A DNA stretch of 61,440 nucleotides from Scytalidium lignicola (Eukaryota; Ascomycota; Leotiomycetes): NCBI GenBank assembly GCA_002812745.2, contig NCSJ02000258.1:1-61440 (forward strand), given 5' to 3'. Positions 1-11,101 of the stretch are shown piece by piece. Position 1 is the stretch's first letter. Every line of letters begins with the position of its first letter. A model generated the notes under the pieces. The model was not told where the DNA came from. It did not search any database and was given only the letters and a program-made list of their open reading frames with translations. The position numbers were made by a program, and so were the translations under genes.

Positions 1-838
1 GTTGTTGTCTGGCATGTTGGTGTGCGGCTCCTGCGTAAAACCGCAAAGCTCGTACGCTGAAGAGGGAAGAGAAGAGTCGACGATCTCTTGCTCAACCAGA
101 TAGTTGCTGTTTTAATATAATATTTTCCTTCTTTCTTTCCTTCGTTCCACCCCTTCTCTCCCTTCTCTTCTCCCTTTCTTTCTTTCTTTCGATCATTCTA
201 CCGCTGCTGTTGCTGGATTTCTGCTGCCCCATTCTGCCCTCAACACCTTCCTTCCCGAATATAGCAATCAATTGAAACCCCAATTCTCTCCGGCTCCCCC
301 CCTCGAACCAGCCAGTCAGCGAGGCGCAATTTTGCCAGCTCCANCGACGGAGCGCCGAAGTTGCCTGGCATCGCCCACAAGTTCGCACCGCGGTGCTGCG
401 CTACGCTAAGGATTTGTGCACTCTCGGCTAACGGTCGTTAATCCCAAAGAGCTGCCAGGCCCATCCACTAATCCAACGACCCATTCCGCTTCTCCTGCCC
501 CATCCAATCTCGAAGAACGCGCCAACTTTGCATCTCCAGTTGCTCCCATTCTCCAACCTTCGATCCCGCCATCCACCGTTTCTCACGACATCCAGGTCCC
601 GTCAATCGTGAGGAGCTCTCCATCGACCCTTGGGCCTGAGTCTGTTGTTGATCATCGTCCAGCCCTTTCTTTTTAGTCGACAGATCGAATCACGGTTTCG
701 GGGAGCTCTTTTCCGGCGCACCCCCTACCCCATCGCTGCATTATTTGGCGGTCGACCACTTTCCTTTCCATCACCACCACCACCAGACCATCGATTCTAT
801 CGGATTTCGTCAATTGATTCCATCGCTATAATATCACC
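1..838 (+). promoter_or_regulatory. Upstream region and probable 5' leader of the Gbeta gene
   Basis: No convincing gene is seen here. A pyrimidine-rich tract (about 117-200) and a second pyrimidine-rich stretch (about 700-790, with a CACCAC run) are typical of ascomycete promoters and leaders. Two short open frames (416-676 and 630-911) lie before the Gbeta start and could act as upstream ORFs if transcribed. They have no protein-like character. A single N is present at 344. Confidence 0.45.
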
Positions 839-2205
839 ATGTCAAACGACGTCTCACCAGAAGCAATGCAATCGCGCATCCAGCAAGCTCGACGTGAAGC
901 TGAAACACTGAAGGACCGGATAAAGCGCAAGAAGGATGAGTTGGCCGATGCTACGCGTAAGTAAATTAATCTATGGAAAGGACCTTATGGTGATAATATG
1001 TTACGATGGCGAATAATTGTTGACGGGCGGTATTGCAGTTTCGCAAATCGCGAGGGCCCAACAGGAGGCACTCCCTAAGAATCAGATGATGAAGACGAGG
1101 AAGACCCTGAAGGGACATCTGGCTAAAATATATGCCATGCACTGGTCCACCGACCGAAGGCATCTGGTATCGGCGTCACAGGACGGCAAGCTGATTATCT
1201 GGGATGCGTATACCACGAACAAAGTTCACGCCATACCACTACGATCCTCATGGGTCATGACCTGCGCGTACGCTCCAAGTGGAAACTACGTTGCCTGCGG
1301 TGGTCTCGATAACATTTGCTCCATCTACAACCTCAACTCGAATCGGGATGGTCCAACTCGCGTGGCCAGAGAACTGTCAGGTCACTCTGGTTATCTCTCC
1401 TGCTGTCGATTCATCAACGATCGAAGCATCCTCACATCCTCGGGAGATATGACCTGCATGAAGTGGGATGTGGAAACTGGCTCCAAAGTTACTGAGTTCG
1501 CTGACCATCTCGGAGACGTCATGAGCATTAGCATTAACCCTACAAATCAAAACACATTCGTTTCCGGAGCTTGCGATGCTTTTGCTAAGCTGTGGGATAT
1601 CCGAGCTGGCAAGGCTGTCCAGACCTTTGCAGGCCACGAGTCCGATATCAACGCCATCCAATTCTTCCCAGATGGGCATTCATTCGTCACTGGCTCAGAT
1701 GATGCCACCTGCCGATTATTCGATATCCGTGCGGATCGAGAGCTCAACCAATATGGCGTATGTTTATCAATCTTCACGGGGCAAATTCTTTTTTGGCAGA
1801 GACATCACATGCTAACTAATTGACTAGAACGATTCCATCCTGTGTGGCATTACTTCCGTTGCTACCTCTGTATCAGGCAGACTTCTCTTTGCTGGTTATG
1901 ATGACTTTGAATGCAAGGTATATATATATATCCCCTCTTACAGGCCATGTTTACATAATCTCTACCGGGAAAAAAATACCTGAACAGCTGCTTACCATTG
2001 TGACAGGTTTGGGATATTACACGTGGGGAGAAGGTCGGTTCCTTGGTTGGTCATGATAACCGCGTTAGCTGCTTGGGTGTCAGCAATGATGGCATTAGTT
2101 TGTGCACAGGTTCTTGGGATTCTTTGGTAAGCAACAAATCCCGAATCTCCTCTATGCTGCATCATGGCTAACACATATTTCTAGCTCAAAATCTGGGCTA
2201 TGTAA
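839..2205 (+). CDS. gnb-1: Heterotrimeric G-protein beta subunit
   Basis: Gbeta subunit of a heterotrimeric G protein. It pairs with Ggamma at the plasma membrane and relays receptor signals controlling growth, conidiation and development in fungi. Exons are 839-956, 1039-1757, 1828-1917, 2007-2126 and 2185-2205, giving 355 aa; total exon length is divisible by three. Fungal Gbeta proteins are usually about 350-360 aa. The N-terminal ~45 residues form the charged helix that binds Ggamma ([20 protein letters not shown]). A seven-bladed WD40 propeller follows, with repeats such as [28 protein letters not shown] and [16 protein letters not shown]. The protein ends LKIWAM in a five-codon-plus last exon. 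All introns have GT...AG ends. The start is the first ATG of the family-typical N-terminus. The downstream neighbour is a phosducin-like Gbetagamma co-chaperone. Family assignment is very secure; the symbol follows Neurospora. Confidence 0.96.
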
Positions 2206-4355
2206 AATTGTTTTACTTCTCGATGTGAATCTTGGACGCCCTCTTTGCGCGTTGCACAGTGCAGAGCGGATCGCCAGCTCGAGACGCCTCGTTCCAACTC
2301 CAAAGTCCCTCCTTCGTCCGATTTACTCTCTAATCATACACCTGATACGCCTTCTTAATCTCTGCGACATGGCGTAGACTTCACGAAGTCATGACAGCCT
2401 CCCATATTTTAGCGAAGCAGGTGTTCGTTACCAAAAGAAACTCCCGGTCATATTATGAGCAAAAAAGACCACGACAATCTGGTTGCGCATCATCTCCGAT
2501 TCTTGTCCACAATAATTCTTCTTTTTCTAAGATCTTTGTTTGTATGGTGGGGGGTCCTGTATTGCATTTACTCCATTTTCCCTCTTGTCTTTAGCCTGGG
2601 CCGTCGCTTCGCAATGATATCCCTCCGAGACGACAATTCGAAGTTCTGCCCCTGTTTTCTCTGTCACCGATGCCCTCGTCTCCTTGGCCCCTGTTTTTTT
2701 CTCTCTTACTATTTCTTTATCGTGCAGCATCTAAAAGCTCGAGGCTATTCAGGGTGGAATTTTCAACTCCGAAAGCAACAGAGGCCTCTTCTCAAAATAC
2801 TCTTTTGTGTTGGTTCATATTTTGTGTGTAGGTGTGTGTATGTGTCTAGAGAGGGTGTGAGAATAATGGCACATCACCCTGGGGGCATGTTGTGTAGACG
2901 TGTAGGAGGATGGGAACGATGCAGCGGATAGGAGTTCTAACCCAGGCCTTGTGCTGCATCCGTACCTCCCATTTCTTTTTGAATTTGGCGTCGGTTGTGC
3001 ATAATGTTTGTATCATACTCTTAAATCTGCAGCTTGATAGACATCCGTCCCGGCTCTGTTGATAGTGCAATTGTTAGGCTCTAATGAAAAATTTTCTAGT
3101 TGTATACTCATTAATGCTTCATCTTGCTGAAATAGTTGTACCATATCTTGCATATTGCAGGCCTGATATTGTAGAGTGCTGAATTATGCCTTAATATCCT
3201 GCTATCTATCCCCTAGATCTGCAATCAAAAGCACCATTTATCGATGCTACCACATTGACACGACCACTCTAGACCTTCAACTCCTTTCTTTGCATGCGTT
3301 TGAGCTTGAGCTTCAGATAAAATAAGGGATATATGCAAGCCAACATATAAGTGGCTTGCATAAGGACAACGGCCGCTTGGTTTCCAACCAGTCCGAAAAT
3401 GGAAGAATGGAGATCTGCTCTACGCGAGGACGGCGCTACGCGATCTTGAGCTCTCTTTTGTATCATACATAATGCGTATTTATGCCAATCGTTTAGGGAA
3501 CTGTCGATTACCTTTGTTTGGATCTGAGGCAAGGGGTTGGAGCGAAGCATGAAATATTGAATTGGGGCTGAGCTGATTTATCAAATGAAGGGAATAAAAG
3601 AGAAATAAAGCATGAATAAAGGGATGCAAGGAGCTTCCTTGCATGGGTATTTGTGCTTGCCCTGGCCAATTTTCATCCCTATTCGGCTGTGATTGAGCTT
3701 CTAGAAAACATCATTCGTGTATTTCGCCGTCTCTTATCACAGCTGAGCTTTGGAGTTTTCCCCCATAACGCTGAGATCATTGGCTGGTCCTTTGTCGATA
3801 CACTTTCGTCGTAATTAAGATCTATAAGCCAATCCAAATCCACAATTTAGAAATTCAGCAGATCGCTCTCCCCGAGGTCGTGGCCCGTTCAGGCACAGAT
3901 TGGCGTTGAGAGAGGGTACCGGTAGTCCCCAGCTTTGACGAGCACTGACGAGTAAGGGGTCAATTGCAACACTGCGAACCGTGCAAACGTTCCGCAGCGG
4001 TAAAAAGCGTAGGACCTCAAGGACTTGAAACATCCGTATACGGCACTTCCGCCCAAAACCACCAACCCAAGGAGAACAAGCCTACTTCTTCAAACACACC
4101 GGTCCAACCGAGTCCCCAGAATAGGGCTTAGTCGAACGATTTCCCTCCCCTTCTAGAAGGATTACCATTCTTCTTTCAATCAAACCCTCGTTCTTCCTTC
4201 CGTGGGTCCTCCTTGCACGCTTATCTCACGACCACTCCTCCCCTTGCTTTTGAACTCACTACGGTCCTTCCTCAATCGCCTTGCGACCTTGCTGAGCCCT
4301 CCTGTTTCCCTTTGCCCCAAAGTCCCCTCACTCTCACCCTATATAAACACCCAAG
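2206..4355. other. Intergenic: Gbeta 3' region and phosducin-like promoter
   Basis: About 2.1 kb without a supportable gene. The first few hundred bases are T-rich and probably hold the Gbeta 3' UTR. The last ~200 bases before 4356 are C/T-rich, as expected of the leader of the next gene. Short open frames on both strands look random. No repeat or mobile element was recognised. Confidence 0.5.
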
Positions 4356-5335
4356 ATGTCGGCTCAAACCCCAGCCCAAGAAGAATTCGCCTCTATCCTC
4401 GAAAAGAACAACGGCTCATTTGGCTCCTCTGGTTCACATCCCGCAGACCGAGACGACTACAGACACGACGCCGAGGACTCAGACAACGACGACGAGGACG
4501 AAGAATACCGCTCCGCACAGATCGACGCCGCGCTCAACATGCCTGTGTACGAGAAGCGCAGCTTGCGATTGCCGCATCGGGACTTTGACTCCGGGCGGAC
4601 GACGGGGGTGAAGGGCGTTATTGCTGATGCCAGAGCGTACGAGGAGGCGAGGAGGAATAAGTTTGCTAGGGAAACGGGCGGGGATGGGAGAGGGAATAGT
4701 AGGAGTGCTGGGGCTAATGGGAATGGGAATAAGAGAATGAGTACCTTCTTCAAGGATAAGGGGGAGGGGAGTGATAGTGATGATGATGATCATATTGTTC
4801 TTGGGGACGATGATGATGAGTTCTTGGAGCGGTGGAGGCAGGCTAGGAGGTTGGAGATGGAGAAGGAGGGGAATGATATTAGGAATCGGAGAACTAGTCC
4901 TAGTGTGAGGAAGTACGGACGGTTTGATGAGGTGGATGCTTTGGGATATTTGGATGCTATTGAGAAGGTGGGACGGGCTACGGTTGTTGTGGTCTTTGTC
5001 TATGATCATGAGGTATGCTTTTCTCTTCTTTTCTTCTTTCATTTGTCTGTTCAATGTTCTTTTGCTAAAGATTTCTATTTTCCCAGTGCGAGGTCTCCCA
5101 GCTCATACATGACGCGCTTACTCCTCTTGTTGCTCAAAACCCTCTCGTCCATTTTGTCAAGGTCCACTATGCGGATATTGACTTCGACAATGCTGGCGTT
5201 CCTGCCATCCTTGCCTACAAGAATCAAGGTGATCTTTTCGCCAACCTCACTTATATCATCGACCAGATCCCTGAGGATGTGATATTTGATACTACAGCGA
5301 TGGAGAATATCTTGAAAAATCGTCAGATTTTATGA
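4356..5335 (+). CDS. phnA: Phosducin-like protein (PhLP1 / PhnA / Bdm-1 type)
   Basis: Phosducin-family protein, a cytosolic co-chaperone that works with the CCT chaperonin to assemble the Gbeta-Ggamma dimer. Exons are 4356-5012 and 5087-5335 (301 aa; the intron begins GTATGC and ends CCCAG after a TGCTAAAG branch site). Visible features are an acidic Asp/Glu N-terminal segment (about residues 40-50), the conserved helix GVKGVIADARAYEEARR (about 85-101) typical of the Gbeta-binding domain, and a second acidic run (about 145-153). The thioredoxin-like C-terminal domain follows, with VVVVFVYDHE before the intron and VHFVKVHYADIDFD then VPAILAYKNQGDLFANL after it. No redox CXXC motif is present, as expected for this family. 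In Aspergillus (phnA) and Cryphonectria (bdm-1) loss of this protein mimics loss of Gbeta. Adjacency to the Gbeta gene fits that role. The alternative is the PhLP2/3 subfamily, but the Gbeta-binding helix and length favour PhLP1. Confidence 0.9.
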
Positions 5336-6737
5336 GGGATGAAAAGCCCCAACCATCGTTTTCGGATGGAAAGTTTCTTTTGTGTTTTATGAGCCCGTTT
5401 ATGTCGTATATGCAGATACCTTTCTGGCTTTTGGGGCGTTTCTTGAAAAGGGACTTCGGCGTGCTTGGAGAATACGCTTCTTCTTTTTGGCTTGGCTGAC
5501 TGTGTTTTTCCTAATGCTGTTATTGTTCACGATTTATTCGGCATCGATTTGCTCTGCAGGGTTTCTATGAGGTGGATTCTGCCTCTCTAGATGTAATAGT
5601 AGTTTGACACTTTGTCTCGGGGCAACTTACGATTCAGATACCAGAAATAATATGGAGTTATGTTCTTTATCTTCCTTTTAGATCTTCAGCTAGAAACTGA
5701 ACCTCTATTGCTTGAGTCTAGAAGAGCATACTAGGCAAAATGTGGTAGCGAGAGCTTACTCTGGAGCCTTGCCTGCCATGCGGACGAGATCTGAGTCATT
5801 TCCATGGTTGTCCTCTCCGGTCCCCGGAATTGGAGTACCGGAAGACGAAAAAGGAGGTGGTGAGGAGAGTAGTGAAATAAATATATATATATATAACACC
5901 GTACGGAGTATATATATTTTAATAAGGCAGCTTGTTAAACTAGAAATTTCCCTTCTTCGGATGTCAACGCCGGAAACGCCCTGGTGGAGCTCTCGTTTGA
6001 TGACGTTGCTCTGCCCCTTTTAATAGAAATTCAGCCTCCGATTTGCTTACAATCCAGCCGTCAATCCGATAATATACTTGCAGGCTTTGCTTTTCATTTT
6101 CTCAATACATCTAAAAATAAGAAAAGAAAAGAAGAGACGAGGTGAGATGACCTGGAGTGCAAATGGAACCTATGATTAGCACTTGACAGCATGATGAGGG
6201 TCTTCTGATGCGCGATAAAATCGATAAGAACTACTGAAACCCAATTAAGCCTTATCTCCCCGCGCTAGGCCAGGCTCCCCCTCCTTCGTCAGACAACGTA
6301 ACGACGCCTGACACGAACGTGGTTGTCCGGGTCCTCCCTCACGTTTTGTTGTTCATCCATCTCGAATCCGAGTGACCACGTTAAGACGTCTAATCTATCT
6401 CGACTTGGTGAGCTTGCAACGTCTTGGTTAAAGTTCTTAACGTGGACGTCGATTCTCTGGTAACTTGCTGATCTCAGCCCTCATCCCTTGCGCACGGTCT
6501 GCCTATGCCCTTACCTCACTTAGGCACCATTGCTTCAGGCAGGACCTTGAGAGTGTTTGACATTCAGACAAAGGACGTTACCTAGTTTACCCGTCCTTCA
6601 CATAGTAGGATCACACTTACTTACTCACTGTTTTTCATTTCTTACGTCGCTTTCATGATCAACTCGAGGAAGTCCTCGGGGTGCGTTGCCGTCTTTGTCG
6701 TAGTAGGTACATCGAGATGCCGACAAAAGCTAACACC
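5336..6737. other. Intergenic region with an AT dinucleotide run
   Basis: No gene is supported. The first ~350 bases are probably the phosducin-like 3' UTR. A short TA dinucleotide run lies at about 5880-5895. The interval at 6240-6660 is richer in G/C and pyrimidines and probably contains the promoter and leader of the next gene. A short open frame starting at the ATG at 6655 is out of frame with that gene and could be an upstream ORF. Confidence 0.45.
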
Positions 6738-9380
6738 ATGGCTCCTACCAGCAACCTTCCTCCTTCGACACACGCCAGTCTTCGACCACATCGGAACGCG
6801 AGCTCAAGATCTCGTCATCTTCAAAGTCCTCGAACCACTCACCGAATAACTAGTTGGGTTCACGACACAGCTATTGCAGCCATGTCTTCCGCTCGGAGCG
6901 AGGCTGCCTCGGATGACAGCATACTCGGTGAATCGGCCTATGAATTTGTTGATACAGATTCAGAGAGCCGTGATGGAGCAACCGAATCCATTGCGTCTAC
7001 GGACTTCGGTCGACCGGAGGATGTTGCAAGCCTCGCAGACACTGAGCAGAGTGAAGAGGAAAGCGAGGCTGAGGACGAGGATATACATGGTACAGATGTT
7101 CCTACAGCCGCACCTACGCTCGATAATTCCCTAGTTACGCCAACTGTCCGCAACTCTGCTATATTTGCGGAAGAACTTGAGAAGCCTATGACTCAATCCA
7201 TTGAGTTTGAGGAACCGCTCAGTCTAGGGGCGGAAACTATATCTGTGAAACATACTGTGGCTGATTACAACGAAGAAGAAACGGAGAGGATTGTCAAGAG
7301 GATAAATCTACGTCAACCTCCTGAGCGGATTCTTGCCACTATCCGTCAGACCATGACGAAACAAGGTTTGTCCACATATGAGCCTTTACGCATCATTTAT
7401 ATTGGCAGCCATTCGGCGAAGCAAGATATCATTCGTAAGATTGCTAGTTCGGTTACGGTATCTGTGGATAATAAGAAAGGGGTCCATCGCCGACAATCTC
7501 GATCCCAACTCTACAACGTTGTTCCGGTGACTGCGTTCGGATCAGAACGCACCCCTGAGATCGAACTTATGCACTCGTCTGAGTATCAGATCCTAGTGGA
7601 TGATTGTGTATATGCCAAGTCTGAATCCTTTGAGGACACACCTGAGAAGCCAGATATCATCAAATTGACTCTAGAAGACAACTTTTCTTACCACTCAGTT
7701 CCTGATGGCGACCGAGGCTTTATTGTTGAGCCACAATGGGAACTACCACATATTGCAGTCTTCTATTGCGATGAGAATGATGATATTGAAGCACGCAGAA
7801 CGAGAACCCTCGCAAGAAAGTTTATGGGCCGCCATTCTGTGCCGTCAATTGTGATATCACATAAGCAACTTTTTGATAGAGCTTCCTGTATGACTCTTGA
7901 CCAGCATTCTATCCATATGTGTCTAGAATCAAGAGACCCGAGAGGACGTGGTAATATTATTCACCAACGTCTACCAATAGACCTACTATCTTTCCTGAAT
8001 ATCGATGCACGCCAGATGAATAGGAATTTGGCCTATCTTACTGGACTTCACGACACAGATGAACCCCCAAGACGCAACAGCGGTGCGACTTTAGAGGACA
8101 CGAGTGAGAAGATTGTTGCCAACGTGCAAGATGTTGAGAAACAGAGATCTAGCCTCAGTGATAGTGTCAGCTTCATCCGCGGCCGAACTAGGGCAGAGTG
8201 GAGAGCAGCATTTTGGCCACTGGGTTTGCTCCTATTAAGTGTCTCTCTGACCGTCACGCTTAACTATCTTACTACCTTACGCTCCCCACCAGTACCTGCA
8301 ATATCTATCAATAGCAGGACACCAACAGTTGTGATAATGTCAACTGGGCTGGCCGCTACTATCACTACACCTGCTACTCCCACCACCTCCTCTACACCAG
8401 CACTTGCCGTTACCGTATCCACTAAGACCATCACAGTGATGGAGTCTACCCATACCGGGCCAAACAGCCTCTCAGTTATACCTTCTAAGGATCTAAAACC
8501 TCCAACCCGCAATCAGAGAGTGTCCGAAACCCCCGAAAACAAGACGTCTCCTTGCTCAGCTGAAATCCTGAGGGATGGCGAGATCTTAATCCGGATGCAG
8601 TCTGATACAAAGCTTAGCTGGCTTACCAAGGAAGCACTTTCAGTCAACATAACTAGAGGAAACACAACCATTGATATCGATAGAGTATATAGCTCTGATG
8701 ATGGTATTGTTCTCTTGTTACCAAAGAAGGAAGCTTATGGCGTGATGAATATCACGGTCATCACGACAAGGAAGCCAAGAGTGAACCAGACTTTCCAAGT
8801 CGACTTTGGAACGAACCTATACCAAGATTTACAGGGCATGCTTAAGAATTTTCAGTCACTACTACCCAATAATGCTATTGATTTGGAAGCGGTGGTGGTA
8901 GAGTTTAACAGAGCAATTAACAGAACAACTGAGGCATTTGTCAGGGATATTATGGGTAATCGCCAGGCTGCATCCAGCTATTTTGAAGGATCCGTCAAAA
9001 AAGCGCAGCTCCAGGCAGTTTCAATTTGGGATTGGGCTAAGTCTGAGGTGGCTAAACGTAGCACCACGGTTTTCAATAAGGTTGAAACTCAAGTGGAGCA
9101 GGTGCAGTCAAGACTCAGACTCAATATTATTAAAGAGCCTATAACTGGCGGTATTTTGAATGCACAGATCCGGTCAAAGCTATTCTGGCTGAAGCTCCAA
9201 GGCAAGAACGCTGAATATGAAGGTTACAAACAACGTGCAGCAAAACTTGCCGGCCAACAGGGAGAGTCTACTAGAAAAGGCAGGCAGGCGGCAAAGCAAA
9301 AGAAGAAAGAGCATCGAGAAGCGAAAAAGAATGCGAAGAAATCGCATTCGAAGCACGCTCGTCAACGAGTTCGCACCTGA
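6738..9380 (+). CDS. Unrecognised acidic single-pass membrane protein
   Basis: Intronless, 880 aa from the ATG at 6738 (context ACACCATGG). An in-frame ATG at 6882 would give 832 aa and begins the more protein-like MSSARSEAASDDSILGES, so the start is uncertain. I do not recognise the family. The N-terminal half is Ser/Asp/Glu-rich and then becomes a moderately ordered region containing LRIIYIGSHSAKQDIIRKI (about residues 216-234). One hydrophobic segment (WPLGLLLLSVSLTVTLNYL, about 492-511) is flanked on the N-side by Arg residues, so the C-terminal half is probably lumenal or outside. That half begins with a Thr/Ser/Pro-rich stalk, then carries six N-X-S/T sequons (NKT, NIT, NTT, NIT, NQT, NRT between about 600 and 730). 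The last ~35 residues are strongly Lys/Arg-rich. This predicts a type II glycoprotein of the secretory pathway. Function is unknown; the open frame is long and clean, so it is surely a gene. Confidence 0.85.
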   Translation: MAPTSNLPPSTHASLRPHRNASSRSRHLQSPRTTHRITSWVHDTAIAAMSSARSEAASDDSILGESAYEFVDTDSESRDGATESIASTDFGRPEDVASLADTEQSEEESEAEDEDIHGTDVPTAAPTLDNSLVTPTVRNSAIFAEELEKPMTQSIEFEEPLSLGAETISVKHTVADYNEEETERIVKRINLRQPPERILATIRQTMTKQGLSTYEPLRIIYIGSHSAKQDIIRKIASSVTVSVDNKKGVHRRQSRSQLYNVVPVTAFGSERTPEIELMHSSEYQILVDDCVYAKSESFEDTPEKPDIIKLTLEDNFSYHSVPDGDRGFIVEPQWELPHIAVFYCDENDDIEARRTRTLARKFMGRHSVPSIVISHKQLFDRASCMTLDQHSIHMCLESRDPRGRGNIIHQRLPIDLLSFLNIDARQMNRNLAYLTGLHDTDEPPRRNSGATLEDTSEKIVANVQDVEKQRSSLSDSVSFIRGRTRAEWRAAFWPLGLLLLSVSLTVTLNYLTTLRSPPVPAISINSRTPTVVIMSTGLAATITTPATPTTSSTPALAVTVSTKTITVMESTHTGPNSLSVIPSKDLKPPTRNQRVSETPENKTSPCSAEILRDGEILIRMQSDTKLSWLTKEALSVNITRGNTTIDIDRVYSSDDGIVLLLPKKEAYGVMNITVITTRKPRVNQTFQVDFGTNLYQDLQGMLKNFQSLLPNNAIDLEAVVVEFNRAINRTTEAFVRDIMGNRQAASSYFEGSVKKAQLQAVSIWDWAKSEVAKRSTTVFNKVETQVEQVQSRLRLNIIKEPITGGILNAQIRSKLFWLKLQGKNAEYEGYKQRAAKLAGQQGESTRKGRQAAKQKKKEHREAKKNAKKSHSKHARQRVRT

Positions 9381-10092
9381 TAGGTGCATTGTGTATTTAG
9401 GAATCTAGGCGGGGCTTTTGTTTGTTTTTCATTGAGATGCGAGGAGACTCTCTTCTCTGGTTAGGAGTTTACTTGGACTGGGTGAGGGGGGGGATTATGG
9501 ACTGGATGACAGATATTGTAGTTTGGGAATTTCATTCTGGGATCATTGGTGACTACTCAAGGGTAATGAGGACTGGTGCACATGGGAGTCGTAGTTCTTC
9601 CTTGTATCTCAATATACCAGACTCTTGGTGGCTTTGTTTGGCTTTTAGCAATATACCTATTTATATGAATCTTCGTTCCCCAAAATGCTGTAGTCAATAA
9701 ATAATCTAAACTTAAAGCATAGTGTGCTCAGGAAGCAATTTCTGTTATAGAAACATCCTAATTTCCTTTCTGTTCCATGAAAGCAAACCTGCTATCAACG
9801 TTGGTGCATTTTGCGGTGCCTAGTTTGACGGTCAAAAATTTGGTAAACCCCTGGCAAGCTGCATGTTAGGGAAGGCATTTTAAGGGTGGTCGTTATCTCG
9901 GACACGCTAATGATGAAAGAAATTCGCTAAGCCCACCACAAACATGAAGGGGAACAGCCTAGGTCGACAACTCACGTTTTGAACCCCACCATCCCTTTAT
10001 TTACCAATAACAACTCTCTTTCTGTGAACAACATACTACCTGACTACTTGCTGTCTAGAAAAGGCTAAGAGAAAAGACATAAATAGATCAAG
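9381..10092. other. Intergenic between the membrane-protein gene and yrb1
   Basis: About 700 bases with no gene. The left part is G/T-rich and likely 3' UTR of the preceding gene. The right part ends in an A/C/T-rich leader before the yrb1 start. No repeat or element was recognised. Confidence 0.4.
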
Positions 10093-11101
10093 ATGGCTGA
10101 TACCGAACCAAAGCCAGAAACCGTTGTTGATGCGGAGAAGGAGACTAAGGTAGAGGAAAAGAAAGAGGAGAAACCTGAAGCTACAGAAAAGGTGAATATT
10201 TTTTTTATAGATCTTGACTTTTTGACGGAATCGCGGAAGCATGCAGAATTTATAGTGGAGATCGATGTGCTAACTATAGGACAGCCTGCCGCTCCGGGAA
10301 TCTCTCAAGATGTATTCTCCATGTTTGGTGGCGGAGCTAAGAAGGAGAAGAAGGACGAAGACGAAGATCGCGGCGATAACTCTGGATCAGCAAAGGCGCA
10401 GAGAGAGGCTGCTGGCGAAGATGTGAGCTCACCGTTCCTGCCATACGATAAGGGCAAAAGACGCATATTATGGATCTTATCTGCTGACACAACTTGCGCA
10501 TAGGAGGAAGCCCCAGAATCAGAGGACGTACACTTCGAACCCGTCATCCGCTTGACGGAGAAGGTTGAAGTTAAGACCAACGAGGAGCTGGAGGAGCAAG
10601 TTTTCAAGATGCGCGCCAAGCTCTTCAAGTTTGTGCGTGAGTCCAACGAGTGGAAGGAGCGTGGAACTGGTGATGTGAGATTGTTAAAGCACAAGGAGAA
10701 CGGCAAGACTAGATTGGTTATGCGACGAGATAAGACACTGAAAGTCTGCGCCAATCACTATAGTATGTTTATTTTTCTATTTGTGGCTCGGCGGGATGGG
10801 TTTGGTTTGTATAGTATACAGAAGGCTAACTCCATGCGCAGTTGTTCCCGAGATGAAGCTCTCACCAAATGTTGGCAGTGATAGGAGTTGGGTATGGAAT
10901 GCTGCTGCTGATGTCAGTGAGGGTGAACCAGAGGCACAGACTCTTGCGATTCGGTTTGCAAACTCAGAGAGTAAGTTATATGGCCCTATATTTTGGTTAT
11001 CGAAGCATTGCTAATCATATTCTTTAGACGCCAGCCTCTTCAAGGAGGCATTCCTCACGGCCCAAAAAGACAACGAAGCGCTCTTCAAACAAGCTTCTTA
11101 A
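10093..11101 (+). CDS. yrb1: Ran-binding protein Yrb1 (RanBP1)
   Basis: RanBP1 homologue, a mainly cytoplasmic cofactor that binds Ran-GTP, stimulates RanGAP and releases export and import complexes. Exons are 10093-10191, 10285-10422, 10504-10762, 10842-10970 and 11028-11101 (232 aa, phases consistent). The N-terminus is a Lys/Glu-rich tail (about 1-95). The Ran-binding domain follows: [11 protein letters not shown], the signature [15 protein letters not shown], then [37 protein letters not shown] and [18 protein letters not shown]. Intron 1 has two AG acceptors five bases apart (10279 and 10284). Only the second keeps the frame and yields [11 protein letters not shown]. Length and order match ascomycete Yrb1 proteins. 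Confidence 0.95.

Noticed and set aside
4479..5054. A 191-codon minus-strand frame over the phosducin-like gene
   Set aside because: It is a by-product of the purine-rich coding strand, and the plus-strand product is a clear family member.
10192..10279. Alternative yrb1 intron 1 acceptor ending ATAG at 10279
   Set aside because: It shifts the frame; the ACAG acceptor five bases later keeps it and gives the expected protein.
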